Shown here: positions 32,131 to 43,300 of the stretch, piece by piece
Position numbering within the stretch: the stretch's first letter is position 1
How the letters are laid out: every line of letters begins with the position of its first letter
Assembly: GCA_934047225.1 (NCBI GenBank)
Contig: OW203993.1
Location: forward strand, 22,830,069-22,894,068
DNA length: 64,000 bases
Direction: 5' to 3'
DNA from: Ypsolopha sequella
Lineage: Eukaryota; Arthropoda; Insecta; Lepidoptera; Ypsolophidae
Position numbers and translations under genes: made by a program
Notes under the pieces: generated by a model
What the model was told of the DNA's origin: nothing
Seen by the model: only the letters and a program-made list of their open reading frames with translations
Database searches by the model: none

Positions 32131-32512
32131 TGGCAGTTGGCAGGCATTGCAAGCGGAGCGCGGCGCGGCGCGGCGCGGCGGGTCGTAGCAATAAATACGC
32201 TACTACGCTACGAGGCCTACAGCTCTACATGGCTCTACGCCTTGGCAGCAACGTTTGAGGGGAAGCGAAGGTCGCGATTTTATGACTGTGATACTTGGAC
32301 GAATAAACCAAGCTGTGATACCATTCGACGGGTTTGTATCGCATCATATACGTTCTGTACCACTTGCAGGAATTGTAGGCAACGTATTCCCATGGCTTAA
32401 TTTTTCAATTTTTTTTCAGAGAATTTACGTCATTTTAGGACATAGTTTTCATTATTTTGGTATATAAATGAACCATTATTTTTTCATGATTTTTTAAAGA
32501 ATTTGTCCGATA
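32131..32512. other. Non-coding with a short gcgcg microsatellite
   Basis: 'gcggcgcggcgcggcgcggc' lies at about 32160. The frame at 32137-32400 crosses it and has no recognised domain. Confidence 0.4.
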
Positions 32513-32699
32513 TGACGTCACTTGAGAGTTTTAGATATTACACTGATTGTGATGTGTGATTGCTTATAAAAAAGTGGTCTGTCTCTGTCTGTCTACTCAT
32601 CTGTCATCGAGCTGTCAAATTAGTCGGAAGCAAATTAATGTAAATTTATCTTGATAGCAAAGGACACATTTCTAAACAGCCATTTCTCAAGTGACGTCA
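32513..32699. mobile_element. Small MITE with 'tgacgtcacttgaga' ends
   Basis: 15-bp inverted ends bound a 187-bp segment with a 'gtctgtctctgtctgtct' tract. No target duplication is clear. Confidence 0.45.
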
Positions 32700-33349
32700 C
32701 ACGAAGGCAAATGGAAGTTGCAGCTTTTTCGTAAAAATATACATCATCTTGAGGTTTTTTAGATCACAAGTTTTAAAATACGCCTTATTAAACCTAAATC
32801 TCGAAATAGTTTTCAAATTAACACACCTTAACATAATTTAATCTAAGCGAATTGATACAAAGATACACGTGCACAATACAATCCCAACTTACAACAACGG
32901 TTGGGTTGTAGCCATAAACATAGCAATGCCAACAGATAGATAAAGCCACCGGAGAACTCGGGGATATTACATCGTCAAATATTCATAAAATAATTTACTA
33001 TTACTAGGCTACGAACCTGAAGTGTAGACATGGCCCCGTAGCATAATGATTAATCGCAAAAACATCGTGTCACGCTCTTCGCACTTGTAATTATCTAGCA
33101 AAAAGGCACGAATTTTGAATTTCGTCGTTTGTGGATTTATAAATCTGTATTTTAATTTGTTAATTACAACATCGCTGCACATATAAAACGAGGTTGTAAT
33201 CAGGAATAATAATAATCATGTTGGGAGACAAATAATTTGTGCGAATATAATTTAAGAGCAATTACTATATTAATATACGATTGTACAGATCATTACTTAA
33301 TTTTTTTCTTATAGAATATATCACTATCACTACATAGTACCTATATAAA

Positions 33350-33530
33350 ACAAAGTCGCTTCCCGCTGTCTGTCTGTCTCTATGTATACTTGGATATTTA
33401 AAACTACGCAACGGATTTTGATGCGGTTTTTTTAAAAGATAGAGTGATTCAAGAGGAAGATTTATACGTAATTATATTAATTATATTTAATACACGCCCG
33501 TGCGAAGCCGGGGCGGGTGGGTCGCTAGTA
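33350..33530 (+). repeat. LINE 3' tail ('gtgcgaagccggggcgggt')
   Basis: 'acaaagtcgcttcccgctgt', 'aaaactacgcaacggatttt', 'gatgcggttttttt' and the terminal 'cgtgcgaagccggggcgggt' mark a very common lepidopteran retroelement end. Confidence 0.6.
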
Positions 33531-33639
33531 AATTATAAAACATGGTTCATTCATCAGTTATAAAACTATTATTGTTGGTTATGTTGCGGTCACTTTCGAG
33601 AGGTCCAATATCGAGAGGGAAATTAAAGACTAGAACCTG

Positions 33640-33800
33640 TGGGTCTATCGCGTAATTCTCATTTTCATCACTATCAACTTGAGATTGAAATTTGACGTGC
33701 GTGCGACGACGCCCGCCTAACATGCCATCTCTTTTGCACGCGTTGAATTTCGCATGCATTTGCTTGAAGTTGATACAAATGAGAATTACGCGGTAGAGCC
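33640..33800. mobile_element. Foldback segment
   Basis: 'gtctatcgcgtaattctcat' and its near inverse ending 'atgagaattacgcggtagag' form arms of 25-40 bp. The minus-strand frame 33547-33915 crosses it and is not a gene. Confidence 0.45.
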
Positions 33801-34075
33801 CCTGCTCACAATAACAACCCGGGATAGAATATCCTGCCGTCGACACACGAGGAGGCCCGACCCCAGCTGAACTGGGAAGAGGGCTAGAGAAAGAAGAAGC
33901 AGATGTTGCGGTCACCTTGTAAGAGTGGCAACAGGAAATCGGTCACAATAAAATGTAACATTATATCATACAATATGTGTACATTATAAACATATGCTTA
34001 CATATAGATCCACAATAAAAGAAATAAAAAAAAATCAACTAAGTTGCGCGCGCGATAACATTATACTACGGGGCC

Positions 34076-34889
34076 TGAACAGTCTTCGACACGTCGCAGC
34101 TTAGCATTGCAGTTCTTACTACGCCACCGTAAAGGTGATAATCGTACAATACAACTAACCACATGGACTTTATCGGTAAAATTACTAGAGGACGCCCGCT
34201 ACTTCGTCCGCGTGGATTTGGGATAGACAAGGTGATATTAATCTATTTCGCCAAATTCGTAATGAAGACTCGGTAAGTGCTCAGTATCGATTCGTGAAAT
34301 TTATATTTTTTTGAGTAATTTAATCGTAAAAAGATTTAGCACTGGTTTATTTACAAACTTAATTAATAAATCATTCAAATTATAAACAAAACGATAACTA
34401 TTATTATTTAACTTATTAATATTATTAAACTCATTTCGAAATAAAAGTAATGGAATAACACAATAATAAATTCAAAAACATTGCTCCAAACTTCGTTACT
34501 AAACAAAGGAACGATATTCAACTAAAAGAGAGACTAAAGAAACATTCATTTCGTATTCGAAAATATTTTCACGTTTATCTCGAAGGTTATGGAATAATGT
34601 GATCTATTTATACTTTTATATTTGAGTTTACGAGATGGATCTCGGAAAAATAATATTGTATTATGTTCATCGGTGATAGTACTCGGCTGTGCGAAGATTC
34701 ATTAACATTTTTTGGGGGAAAAGCATTTATTCCACAAATTTAAATTCACTAATTGTAAAAGTAGTAGAAACTTTTGCTTCTTCCACATCCATCAATCTAG
34801 TATAACAAGTTCTTTTATTCCGGGTAAACTATTGACTTTGTCCTTCTTAAGTATGTTGCCAATTTGCGTCCTTATTTGTGCCCTTAGGG
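34076..34889. other. Non-coding with a reversed LINE tail
   Basis: 'gcccgctacttcgtccgcgt' near 34193 is a LINE tail in reverse. The rest is AT-rich without a gene. Confidence 0.4.
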
Positions 34890-35198
34890 CTGGGATGGAG
34901 AAACTTTTTCCTTCGCGTGCCAATATTTACTAACGAAATATATGGCGGGCCCAGTTGTTGCATTTTTGGCTATATTATTTATGTATTTTCTGTAATACTA
35001 ATTTATTGTGCAATATTAAAAAATAACTATTGAAATAAGGAAGAAATTGCAAATTGCATTTAAATGAAACTTTCAAGTTAGCTGCGAAATTTCTAACAAT
35101 ACGAAAACTTCACTTGATTTTTGTTTGATGGTCGCGGGCCGGATTTTAACGCTTCGCGGGCCGGAGATGGCCCGCGGGCCGTAGTTTCCCTATCCCTG
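34890..35198. mobile_element. hAT-like MITE
   Basis: Left 'ctgggatggagaaac' and right, reversed, 'cagggatagggaaac' with 'gcgggccg' motifs inside. The flanks 'ccttaggg' and 'ttctaggg' resemble a decayed 8-bp duplication. Confidence 0.5.
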
Positions 35199-35766
35199 TT
35201 CTAGGGCGACCTTACCTTACCTTCCTCTCGGGCAGCATTTTCTTTCGTCACTTTGCTTTACTTTAGAGTGGAAGATGGACAAAAGACAAAAAAATATTTA
35301 TTTATCAAATACTGTAACAGTTAAGAATTTAGAATTTCAATTTAACAGACACAGAGAGATGCTACTTATAAACTACCTAACTATAATAATATATATAGTA
35401 TGAGAACATGAGAGTACATGCTTCCTTTAATACTAAATGAAATACCTACCCATACATTAGATAGACTAAAAACTTAAATATTATTATTTAAGTTTTTTAT
35501 TAAAAAGCGAAAAAGTGCCATAAAGCTTTATTTTCTTCAACATCAGCAGCCTGTGGCTGCGTGATGTTATATAACATAATATAAGTTAGAATTAGTTTAG
35601 TTAGTTTAGCATAAAGTTTGAGATCTCGCCATACCGCGCATAAACCATGTGGTTTTAGTCGGATGGCATTCAAAATGTAAGTAAATTTAACAATGAAAAA
35701 CAAAACAAAAAAAAATTACATGAGCATCGTGCGTCAACAAAATTACGATTTAACACCCGTTCCCAT
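35199..35766. other. Non-coding stretch
   Basis: AT-rich, no gene recognised. Confidence 0.45.
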
Positions 35767-37365
35767 CCCAACTAGCAAAAATTAGCCATATTATCGTCAT
35801 TAAAACCAAAATATGTGCCCTTATAAAGGCCATATTATCGCTAATAAAGGTGGGTTTGGGCACAATTTATAAGGGCATATGCCTCATTGTTACCGTATTG
35901 TTACCATGTAATAATCTATGATTCTGAGGAATGCCATGTAATGGTTAGCAATAAGGGTAATGACCCTTGTAATTGCATGTTGACATGAGTTTACAAGGTC
36001 ACTAAACTTATAATTGTAATACTTCTGTCATTTACAAGGTCGATCCTTCTTATAGCCGACATAGTGGTTCCGTTATAAGTGTAAGTTTGGAGTGACGACG
36101 CATAGACTACAAATGCGCACGAGATGTCAACAAAGGGTTTTTTATAATTGGCCATATAGTTATTGCGGTAAGTATAAGGATCTATATTGTTTTTGTATTT
36201 TAGGGATACACCTCATCGTGACATGATAATACACGAAAATTTAAGTGAGAATTAAAATTTTCGATAATATGTGGTATGTTATGTTGATTAGTATCAATGC
36301 CCCTTTTAATATTGTGTTTTTAAGTATTTTAAAACGAGAAAAACATTTTCACATTTCCATATTATGCTGCAACAAGGATAAACTTCTTGTTAACAGTAGG
36401 TATAAAGAGTCTATAAAACGTAAACCTATATAGAGGTTATATAAATTGCTTCACTATTTCCATGTTGGGTAGTTCTGGAATTCCCTTAACTCACGCAAAA
36501 CCTTTATTTAAGGCTAAATGTGTAATATTAAATTTAACAGCCCAATTCCTGATGTTGCTACAAATATCTTCCTTTTTTATAACAATATCAAAATGGTCGT
36601 CTTCATTACTGTACTCAAACATTCTTCCTCTGTATTCAGTGGGTTTGTAGATGGTTGCAACAGCTGTTTATTTTCTACGGAACCACTAGTACTTTCGTTA
36701 GTACTCTCACTTGGCGAATTATTTACGATATGTGCAGACTCTCTTATCTTATCAAGGCCTTGAACCTCTTCTCTAATTTTTTTCTAAAACCGCCACTTCG
36801 CTTCATTCTTTTCCAATCTTTAAGATCCATTTTTAAATATCTTATAGTACAAACCTTTTATTTACTTTCTCAAAATGGCTTACCAGCTTTTAGAGCATAG
36901 TATTAAGAGCACTTGAAGAATAATGTACTTATAGTCACTATATAAGTTGTAAGTGAGGCCCTAAATTCTTATAAAGGCAATATTAATTGCAAATATGTAT
37001 TTGCTATGTAGATGCTTTATAAAATACTTGTATAAGGTTAAAATCTTTTTAAAAGCTTTATTAAAAGCTTTTAGAGGGTTAAAATTCTGGTCCAAAACTT
37101 CAACACAGCCTTTTTTTTATATAGGTATTAAGGCATAAAACGTGCCTTTATAAGTCTGCACTTTCAAGTTTGCCTTATAATTGTCATATTATTTAGGTTT
37201 ATAAAGGTGTATATGACGGAGTTAGAGGAATAAAAGCAATATTAGCAAATACTGCTTATAAAATGCTTTTACATAACAAAAAGAAAGAATCATTGCTATT
37301 ATACAACGATCACAAGAGTTCTGGCGATATAACCCCTATGTTATAAGGGTATTTTGCTAGTTGGG
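35767..37365. mobile_element. Non-autonomous CACTA-like element, 'cccaactagcaaaa' ends
   Basis: Exact 14-bp inverted ends at 35767-35780 and 37352-37365, flanked by AT on both sides (35765-35766 and 37366-37367), a 2-bp duplication. The interior is packed with 'ttataag'/'cttataa' motifs in both orientations, densest towards both ends, typical of subterminal transposase-binding repeats. No protein. The ends match the 50.8-62.2 kb element at the first eight positions and most of the next six. Confidence 0.75.
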
Positions 37366-37917
37366 ATATATATCTGACATATGTCCAAATAATTTATACA
37401 TAGTGAGGAAACAATCATATTGGCAATAATCATATGTACTACTATTTATTTTCTCGTAGTCAATGGCAAAAAGTAGAGTACATAACTCGTGAATGAAAAA
37501 TTCCATATCGGCTATTGTATCCCTCTCTCCGCTCAGGATTCTACTCTAGAATCATCTTGCTTGCGTTGCGTTGGTGCCTCTCTTTTCATGCCAATAAATT
37601 AGTGTCAAACTGAAGATTCGGTTTCGGTTACAGCGGAAAAAGTGCTGAAACTGAGGGCGAAACTGAAACTATGTTTTGACATAATCCTGCACCATGGCGA
37701 TTGCAAACTCAAATTATATCAAGTGGAATCAAAAAGTTAATTAATTGCCATGAAAATTTTAATTTAATTAGCGACTTATCAAAACTTTTATCTTTCAAGT
37801 TGATTCTATTCCTATAATATTGATATTAGAATTTTTTTTTTGGTTGATAACTTAGTTAATAAAGATTCAAGCTTTATTAATTAAAAAGTCCATACTGAAA
37901 GATTTTATAAAATAAAT
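37366..37917. other. Non-coding stretch
   Basis: No gene or element end recognised. Confidence 0.45.
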
Positions 37918-38060
37918 GTAGTTTTGGTTGATTAAAAACTAATAATAAAAAGGTTAAGAATTCTCAACTGATGCCGGGCCCAGTGGGGCCCGAAATATAT
38001 CTTGAGTTAAATTATTATTTTTACCTTTTTATTATTAGTTTTTAATCAACCAAAACTACA
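37918..38060. repeat. Inverted repeat (39-bp arms)
   Basis: 'tgtagttttggttgattaaa'...'aataataaaaaggt' against its complement at 38022-38060. The spacer contains 'gggcccagtggggccc'. Likely the core of a foldback MITE. Confidence 0.7.
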
Positions 38061-38199
38061 TTAAAAATCTTATAAAAAAGAGACAAATATATATTGATCA
38101 AACAATTATAAAATAAATAAAAATCATTAATTGTGTCACATCTATAAATTATGTAAGCATATAAGTTAGAATTATGTAAGTATATGAAATAAAAAAAAA

Positions 38200-38890
38200 A
38201 TAAAAAAAACCTGCATGCCCTATTAAGCGTGTATTTGTGCCCAAAGAATGGCGATAGGACGGGCCATCACGTTGGGATTCATCCACCGCATTGACTGTAG
38301 ACCGAACGTATTGGGTAATCTAAAGAACTGACTTTGTTGCAGTGGAATTAGAGATAATTGCAGCCCGCGGGCTAAGTTTGCTGCGGGCTGAGTTGCCCCT
38401 AAAGTGTGTCGAACAGCCAACCCCTCTTCAACATATTTCGAGGACAAATCTTGTTGGTGCAAAGCCTTTCTGTTAAGGGGCTGCACAATGCTAAAATTCA
38501 GTCCTGCTCTAACGTTTCCTGCTCTAATCAGATGCCGCACACGCAAAATTTCAGTTATTTTGAAATCACGGCTACATTAGGTCATTAATTATAATTTATT
38601 TATGTAATAAAGATGTTTTTTTCTAGTTAGTATCTGCATGTGTTGGTTTCGTTTCAATCGGTTCTGAAATATGGAAACTGAATCGCTCTTTTCGTGAAAT
38701 TCACGCTTATTTTAAAGTAAAAAGAAGATTGAAAGTATGTTTATTTATAATATAAAGTGTAATTAATAATTTTCTCGATTCAAGAAACATGCTATACTTT
38801 TTTTAAATTTTTACCATCTAAATTGACAGAACTGAATCCAATGTAAAACCGATGTTTAGTATTGTGGAGCCCCTAAAGTTATGCGGCATA
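38200..38890. other. Non-coding with a SINE-tail scrap
   Basis: 'ctgcatgccctattaagcgtgtatttgtgc' (38211 on) matches the end of the SINE at 1770-1800. The frames at 38223-38588 on both strands have no recognised domain. Confidence 0.4.
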
Positions 38891-39140
38891 GTTTCAATGA
38901 GAGGAAAATTGTAACAATCTGTAGGGATTGCATTCACAACACAAATAATGTGACTTTTCTGGACCAATCCAACACAAAAGGCCTCCTGCCGGGCCGGTAA
39001 TGGAACGGAATGACGGCAGAATCAGCAACAATTCGTCACACACACAAATACACGGCCGCAAGGTATAGACTGGGAGCCCGAGGGAAAATGGTATACCTAA
39101 CATAAGGGCGAGCGAATGAGGTCATGCTAATGCTAAACAT

Positions 39141-39369
39141 GTATAACCCGCGCAGTTAAAGAAAGGAATTGAAAATAGCTTTGACGTGTACTTGTGTCTA
39201 CATTGAACTGTAATCAAGTGTACTGCATGCAAAAAAGTAGTCTGGGCTAAAGCTTCATACAAAATAATACTAAAGCAACAACTTTTTATGCTGATTCTAT
39301 GACAGTTCAATGCAGACACACGTACACGATGCCATTTTCGATTCCTTTCTTTGACTGCGCGGGTTATAC
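39141..39369. mobile_element. Foldback MITE (about 70-bp arms)
   Basis: 'gtataacccgcgcagttaaa', 'gaaaggaattgaaaat' and 'tacattgaactgt' recur inverted at 39303-39369. 229 bp, non-coding. Confidence 0.7.
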
Positions 39370-39661
39370 GGTATTCGCAATTTATGGAAGGACTAGCACC
39401 CGCCCTGGCTTTCCACGGGGTCAGTTTAATGGAAATTTAATTTTCGCGCTAAAAAGTTGTTTTTTTTATATAAATTCCATTGAACCTCTCAGGACCTCAT
39501 TCCATCTGACCCTAGTTGCCATTGATTGTAAATGCTTTCAAAAAGACAAATTGAAAGAGTCCAAAAACGATATTGCTCCTACGAATATTATCGATTGAAA
39601 GTTCCGTTACCCTGGACATTGCTCTGATAATGGGAGTATTCTTAATCGCTTCGCAGACGAC
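39370..39661. other. Non-coding stretch
   Basis: The small frame through it (39299-39598) begins in the foldback and is not conserved. No gene seen. Confidence 0.4.
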
Positions 39662-39947
39662 TTAAGGCGCTACGGAAAAAAAATTTACACTTTTAGAACT
39701 TTATCGACACCAATTCTCCTGGTTTGACAATTTAGAATGACATATGGACTGCAATTATATTTTATTAGATGGGTTTTAACAGTATCTAGGACCCGGTTAA
39801 ACGAAATTTTGATAGCATTTTTAGTACATTTTATATTAATAAAAAACCGACTTTTTGCTACTTTTCCACGAATCCGTCCCTCTCGCACTGAGGGTTTTTT
39901 CGCATATGGAGTAACAGGGACGCTAAAACTTTTACATATCGCCTTAA
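39662..39947 (+). mobile_element. TTAA-flanked MITE family, copy 2 (internally deleted)
   Basis: 'ttaaggcgctacgg' to 'tatcgccttaa'. Lacks about 140 bp present in copies 1 and 3 between 'acacttttagaact' and 'tcgacaccaattct'. Confidence 0.65.
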
Positions 39948-40278
39948 AAAGGTTTAACACTATCGTTCTCTAGCTACTATCTGAAGAATATCACAATTTT
40001 TCCTTATTTTTGATGAAAACTGCCTTGACTTTTCAGTTTTGAAAAATTCGAAAAATCCTGAAACACGTATATGTTTATTGTATCTCGGGAGTCTACATTC
40101 AAAATTCTGACTGCCTAGCGTGACCGGTGTCAGCAAATGAAGGTATTTTTCGTTAAAACTTTGACCCCCTTTTTGAGCCCCTTGTAGGTGAATTTTCCAA
40201 AATCCTTTCTTATTGTGCGTTTTCAACCCTCTGTAAACACACCCTCTAAATATCAAGTCTCTACGTCCAGCGGTTTGG
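39948..40278. other. Non-coding stretch left of the satellite
   Basis: Includes 'ctctaaatatcaagtctcta'-type text resembling LINE 3' regions. No gene. Confidence 0.35.
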
Positions 40279-40937
40279 GTTGTAAGTATTCCGTCAGTCA
40301 GTCAGTCAGTCATTTCTAGGACATTCACTCAGGACAAAGCCTTTTATTTATATTGGTTGATTGATTGATTGATTGATGATGATGATGATGATATACTCGG
40401 TTTACTAGCTAGAGGTACCAGGCCATGCGCCACACACAATCACATGGATCGCAGTCCTTGCGGTCCAAACCGGTTGTAAGTATTCCGTCAGTCAGTCAGT
40501 CATTTCTAGGACATTCACTCAGGACAAAGCCTTTTATTTATATTGGTTGATTGATTGATTGATTGATTGATGATGATGATGATATACTCGGTTTACTAGC
40601 TAGAGGTACCAGGCTATGCGCCACACACAATCACATGGATCGCAGTCCTTGCGGTCCAAACCGGTTGTAAGTATTCCGTCAGTCAGTCAGTCATTTCTAG
40701 GACATTCACTCAGGACAAAGCCTTTTATTTATATTGGTTGATTGATTGATTGATGATGATGATGATATACTCGGTTTACTAGCTAGAGGTACCAGGCTAT
40801 GCGCCACACACAATCACATGGATCGCAGTCCTTGCGGTCCAAACCGGTTGTAAGTAATCCGTCAGTCAGTCAGTCAGTCATTTCTAGGACATTCACTCAG
40901 GACAAAGCCTTTTATTTATATTGGTTGATTGATTGAT

Positions 40938-40992
<55 letters not shown>

Positions 40993-41159
40993 ATACTCGG
41001 TTTACTAGCTAGAGGTACCAGGCTATGCGCCACACACAATCACATGGATCGCAGTCCTTGCGGTCCAAACCGGTTGTAAGTATTCCGTCAGTCAGTCACT
41101 CATTTCTAGGACATTCACTCAGGACAAAGCCTTTTATTTATATTGGTTGATTGATTGAT

Positions 41160-41190
<31 letters not shown>

Positions 41191-41447
41191 ATACTCGGTT
41201 TACTAGCTAGAGGTACCAGGCTATGCGCCACACACAATCACATGGATCGCAGTCCTTGCGGTCCAAACCGGTTGTAAGTATTCCGTCAGTCAGTCACTCA
41301 TTTCTAGGACATTCACTCAGGACAAAGCCTTTTATCTATATTGGTTGATTGATTGATTGATGATGATGATGATGATATACTCGGTTTACTAGCTAGAGGT
41401 ACCAGGCTATGCGCCACACACAATCACAAGGATCGCAGTCCTTGCGA
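40279..41447 (+). repeat. Six-copy compound minisatellite
   Basis: Units begin at 40279, 40473, 40664, 40847, 41073 and 41271, with lengths about 194, 191, 183, 226, 198 and 177 bp. Each has the order 'gttgtaagtattccgtcagt', (gtca)n, 'ctaggacattcactcaggac', (gatt)n, (gat)n, 'actcggtttactagctagag', 'tgcgccacacacaatcacat', 'gcagtccttgcggtcc'. Unit length differs mainly through the number of gat and gatt steps. Confidence 0.9.
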
Positions 41448-41897
41448 ACGTCGAAAAGCATCGCAGTTCATCGCACCGCCTCGCATGAGTTCATTCCCTC
41501 GCCCTAGTCATCGTAACGCGAAAAATAATACTTTTCGTTGGTATTTTTATTTTTCTGTTGTGTTTCTAAATGGAAATTCACGAATAACTTACATTGTTGT
41601 TTGGAAAGGCCCGATTTTTGTATACAATGCCGAAACCCTAAGGAAATTATGCAATTTACCACGCACACAAAATCGAGTTTTATCACGCCACAGCACTTGT
41701 AAAAATGAGTCCGTTTTCGCGTTTAGTGTGGGGTCCGCTGTTATTTATACTTAACAATAGGCATGTAGTATTTATTAAGATTTATGTTTTGAAAATGTGT
41801 GCATGTAATTTAGTGTTGTTTCTTATGGTAAATAAAGTTACTTAATTCATAAAATAACAAAAATTTGCAGGAAAAGCCTGACTGACACTAAGTCAAC
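41448..41897. other. Non-coding stretch right of the satellite
   Basis: A 133-codon frame (41353-41754) starts in the gat repeat and runs here without any recognised domain. I do not count it as a gene. Confidence 0.4.
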
Positions 41898-42560
41898 TTA
41901 AGAGGGAACGGGTCGTATCCTCTACGAACAACTTAGATGGTGCGTCTTATTTTTTTATTACAGATATTAAATAAATGTGATTTATGGCAATTCGCGAACA
42001 TAGCTCTGGAAAAGCCTAACTGACATTAAGGCGCTACGGAAAAAAAATCGACACTTTAAGGACTTGGATATCTACTTCAGTAAATAATGTATTATTTTGA
42101 TAAAATAGTATATTATTTTTGGATACTTTTTCTAGGGATCTGTTAAAACAGAAACGCGATTGGAGAAATTCGGCTCGATAGAAATATTTATTGAAATTAG
42201 GTCCTTTTCGACACCAATTCTCCTGGTTTGACAATTTAGAATGACATATAGACTGCAACTATATTTTATTAGATGGGTTTTAACGGTATCTAGGACCTGG
42301 TAAAACGAAATTTTGATAGCAATTTTAGTAAATTTTTTATTAATATAAAACCGAGCTTTTGCTACTTTTCCACGAATCCGTCCCTGTCGCACTGAGGATT
42401 TTTTCGCATATGGAGTAACAGGGACGCTAAAACTTTTACATATCGCCTTAAACTATGTTCGCTAAATGCCATAAATCACATTTATTTAATATCTTTAATT
42501 CAAAAATAAGAAGAACCATCTTAGGTTGTGCGTTTCGTAGAGGATACGAGTCCCTCTTAA
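41898..42560. mobile_element. TTAA-flanked foldback element, host of a nested MITE
   Basis: Arms of about 100 bp: 41898-42003 ('ttaagaggga', 'cgtatcctctacgaa', 'attaaataaatgtgatttat') and the inverse at 42458-42560. Both ends carry TTAA followed by 'gaggga'. The centre is occupied by the 42026-42451 MITE. Confidence 0.75.
42026..42451 (+). mobile_element. TTAA-flanked MITE family, copy 3 (nested)
   Basis: 'ttaaggcgctacgg' to 'tatcgccttaa', full-length relative of copy 1. It lies in the loop of the foldback at 41898-42560, so it is the younger insertion. Confidence 0.7.
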
Positions 42561-42788
42561 ACGTCCCCTTAAAATACGAAATCCACGGGGTTAAGCCCGC
42601 GTGAATACAATATATAAGGAACCCTTTACGACAAAGAAAATTCTCGGAGAAGCTTCTTTAAGAGCCAAATTTCCAGCACAGTGAAATCAAATCAAGGTCA
42701 ACGACTACTCATAAAAGCCCACTATATTTCCGGAGATTGTCCCCGAATCAGGCAGTAAAATCACCGTCTCGATTCTGGGATATATATC

Positions 42789-43085
42789 GTCACGACACGA
42801 ATCCCCGAGGGTGTGTCGGAGGTTTTCTGAGTGTGAAATGCAAGTCACAGACCACACTCTGTTATTTATTATTTATTTATTTATTTAAATTAGTAAACAG
42901 GAAACGAATCTTATATTTTAAAACAATGCCCTGCAAAACTGTATAAACAGTTTGACTGCAGGAATGAGTCTCGTGAGTAACAAAAGATAAATCGTTTTAT
43001 ATTAATTAAAATATAAAAAAGAAAAATAAATACTATAACGGTAGACCCGCTTTACACCGACGATTTTACGTCCCAACGTGACTGA
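42789..43085 (+). repeat. Dispersed repeat with inserted AT tail (partner at 57969)
   Basis: 'gtcacgaca..aa.ccccga' and 'ccgctttacaccgacgattt' match 57969-58095. Between them this copy has about 185 extra bp starting with a (ttta)n run, a probable retroelement insertion. Confidence 0.5.
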
Positions 43086-43139
43086 TGCACTGTACTTCAT
43101 TCACTGTACTTCGGGCACAAAAACTAATATGCCATAAAA

Positions 43140-43300
43140 AAAAATATTTTCCTCGCGATGTTTTCCTTCACCGTTCATGAAGTGAAAAACAAATACTATG
43201 CACATAAATTCCAAAAAACTCATCAGTGCATGCCCGAACGGGGATCGCACCTGAATCTCAAGATTAAAGGGCGAGCGTTCTACCCCCGAGCTATTGCATT
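43140..43300 (-). repeat. tRNA-derived SINE, copy 2
   Basis: Minus strand: A-box-like 'tagctcgggggtag' (43280-43293), B-box-like 'ggtgcgatcccc' (43240-43251), then the body 'gaacggtgaaggaaaacatc'. Same family as 1621-1800. The B-box has one change from the consensus. Confidence 0.65.

Larger units (their letters stand above)
33032..34075. mobile_element. Element with 'ggccccgtag.ataatg' ends, containing nested repeats
   Basis: The left 'ggccccgtagcataatgatt' and the inverted right end 'ggccccgtagtataatgtta' match each other. Both match the small foldback at 57571-57734, including 'cgcgcg..acttagttga'. The interior has been filled by a LINE tail (33350-33530) and another foldback (33640-33800). 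Confidence 0.55.

Noticed and set aside
33547..33915. 122-codon minus-strand protein
   Set aside because: Crosses a foldback and repeat sequence; no domain.
38223..38546. 107-codon minus-strand protein
   Set aside because: Overlaps a SINE-tail fragment; no recognised motif.
39685..39960. Proteins on both strands, also at 42132-42392
   Set aside because: Open frames within copies of the TTAA MITE; frames differ between copies.
40279..41447. CRISPR-like regular repeats
   Set aside because: Eukaryotic minisatellite: units are contiguous with no unique spacers, and no cas genes.
41353..41754. 133-codon gene starting with an Asp run
   Set aside because: Begins in the gat microsatellite; no domain and no splice or conservation support.
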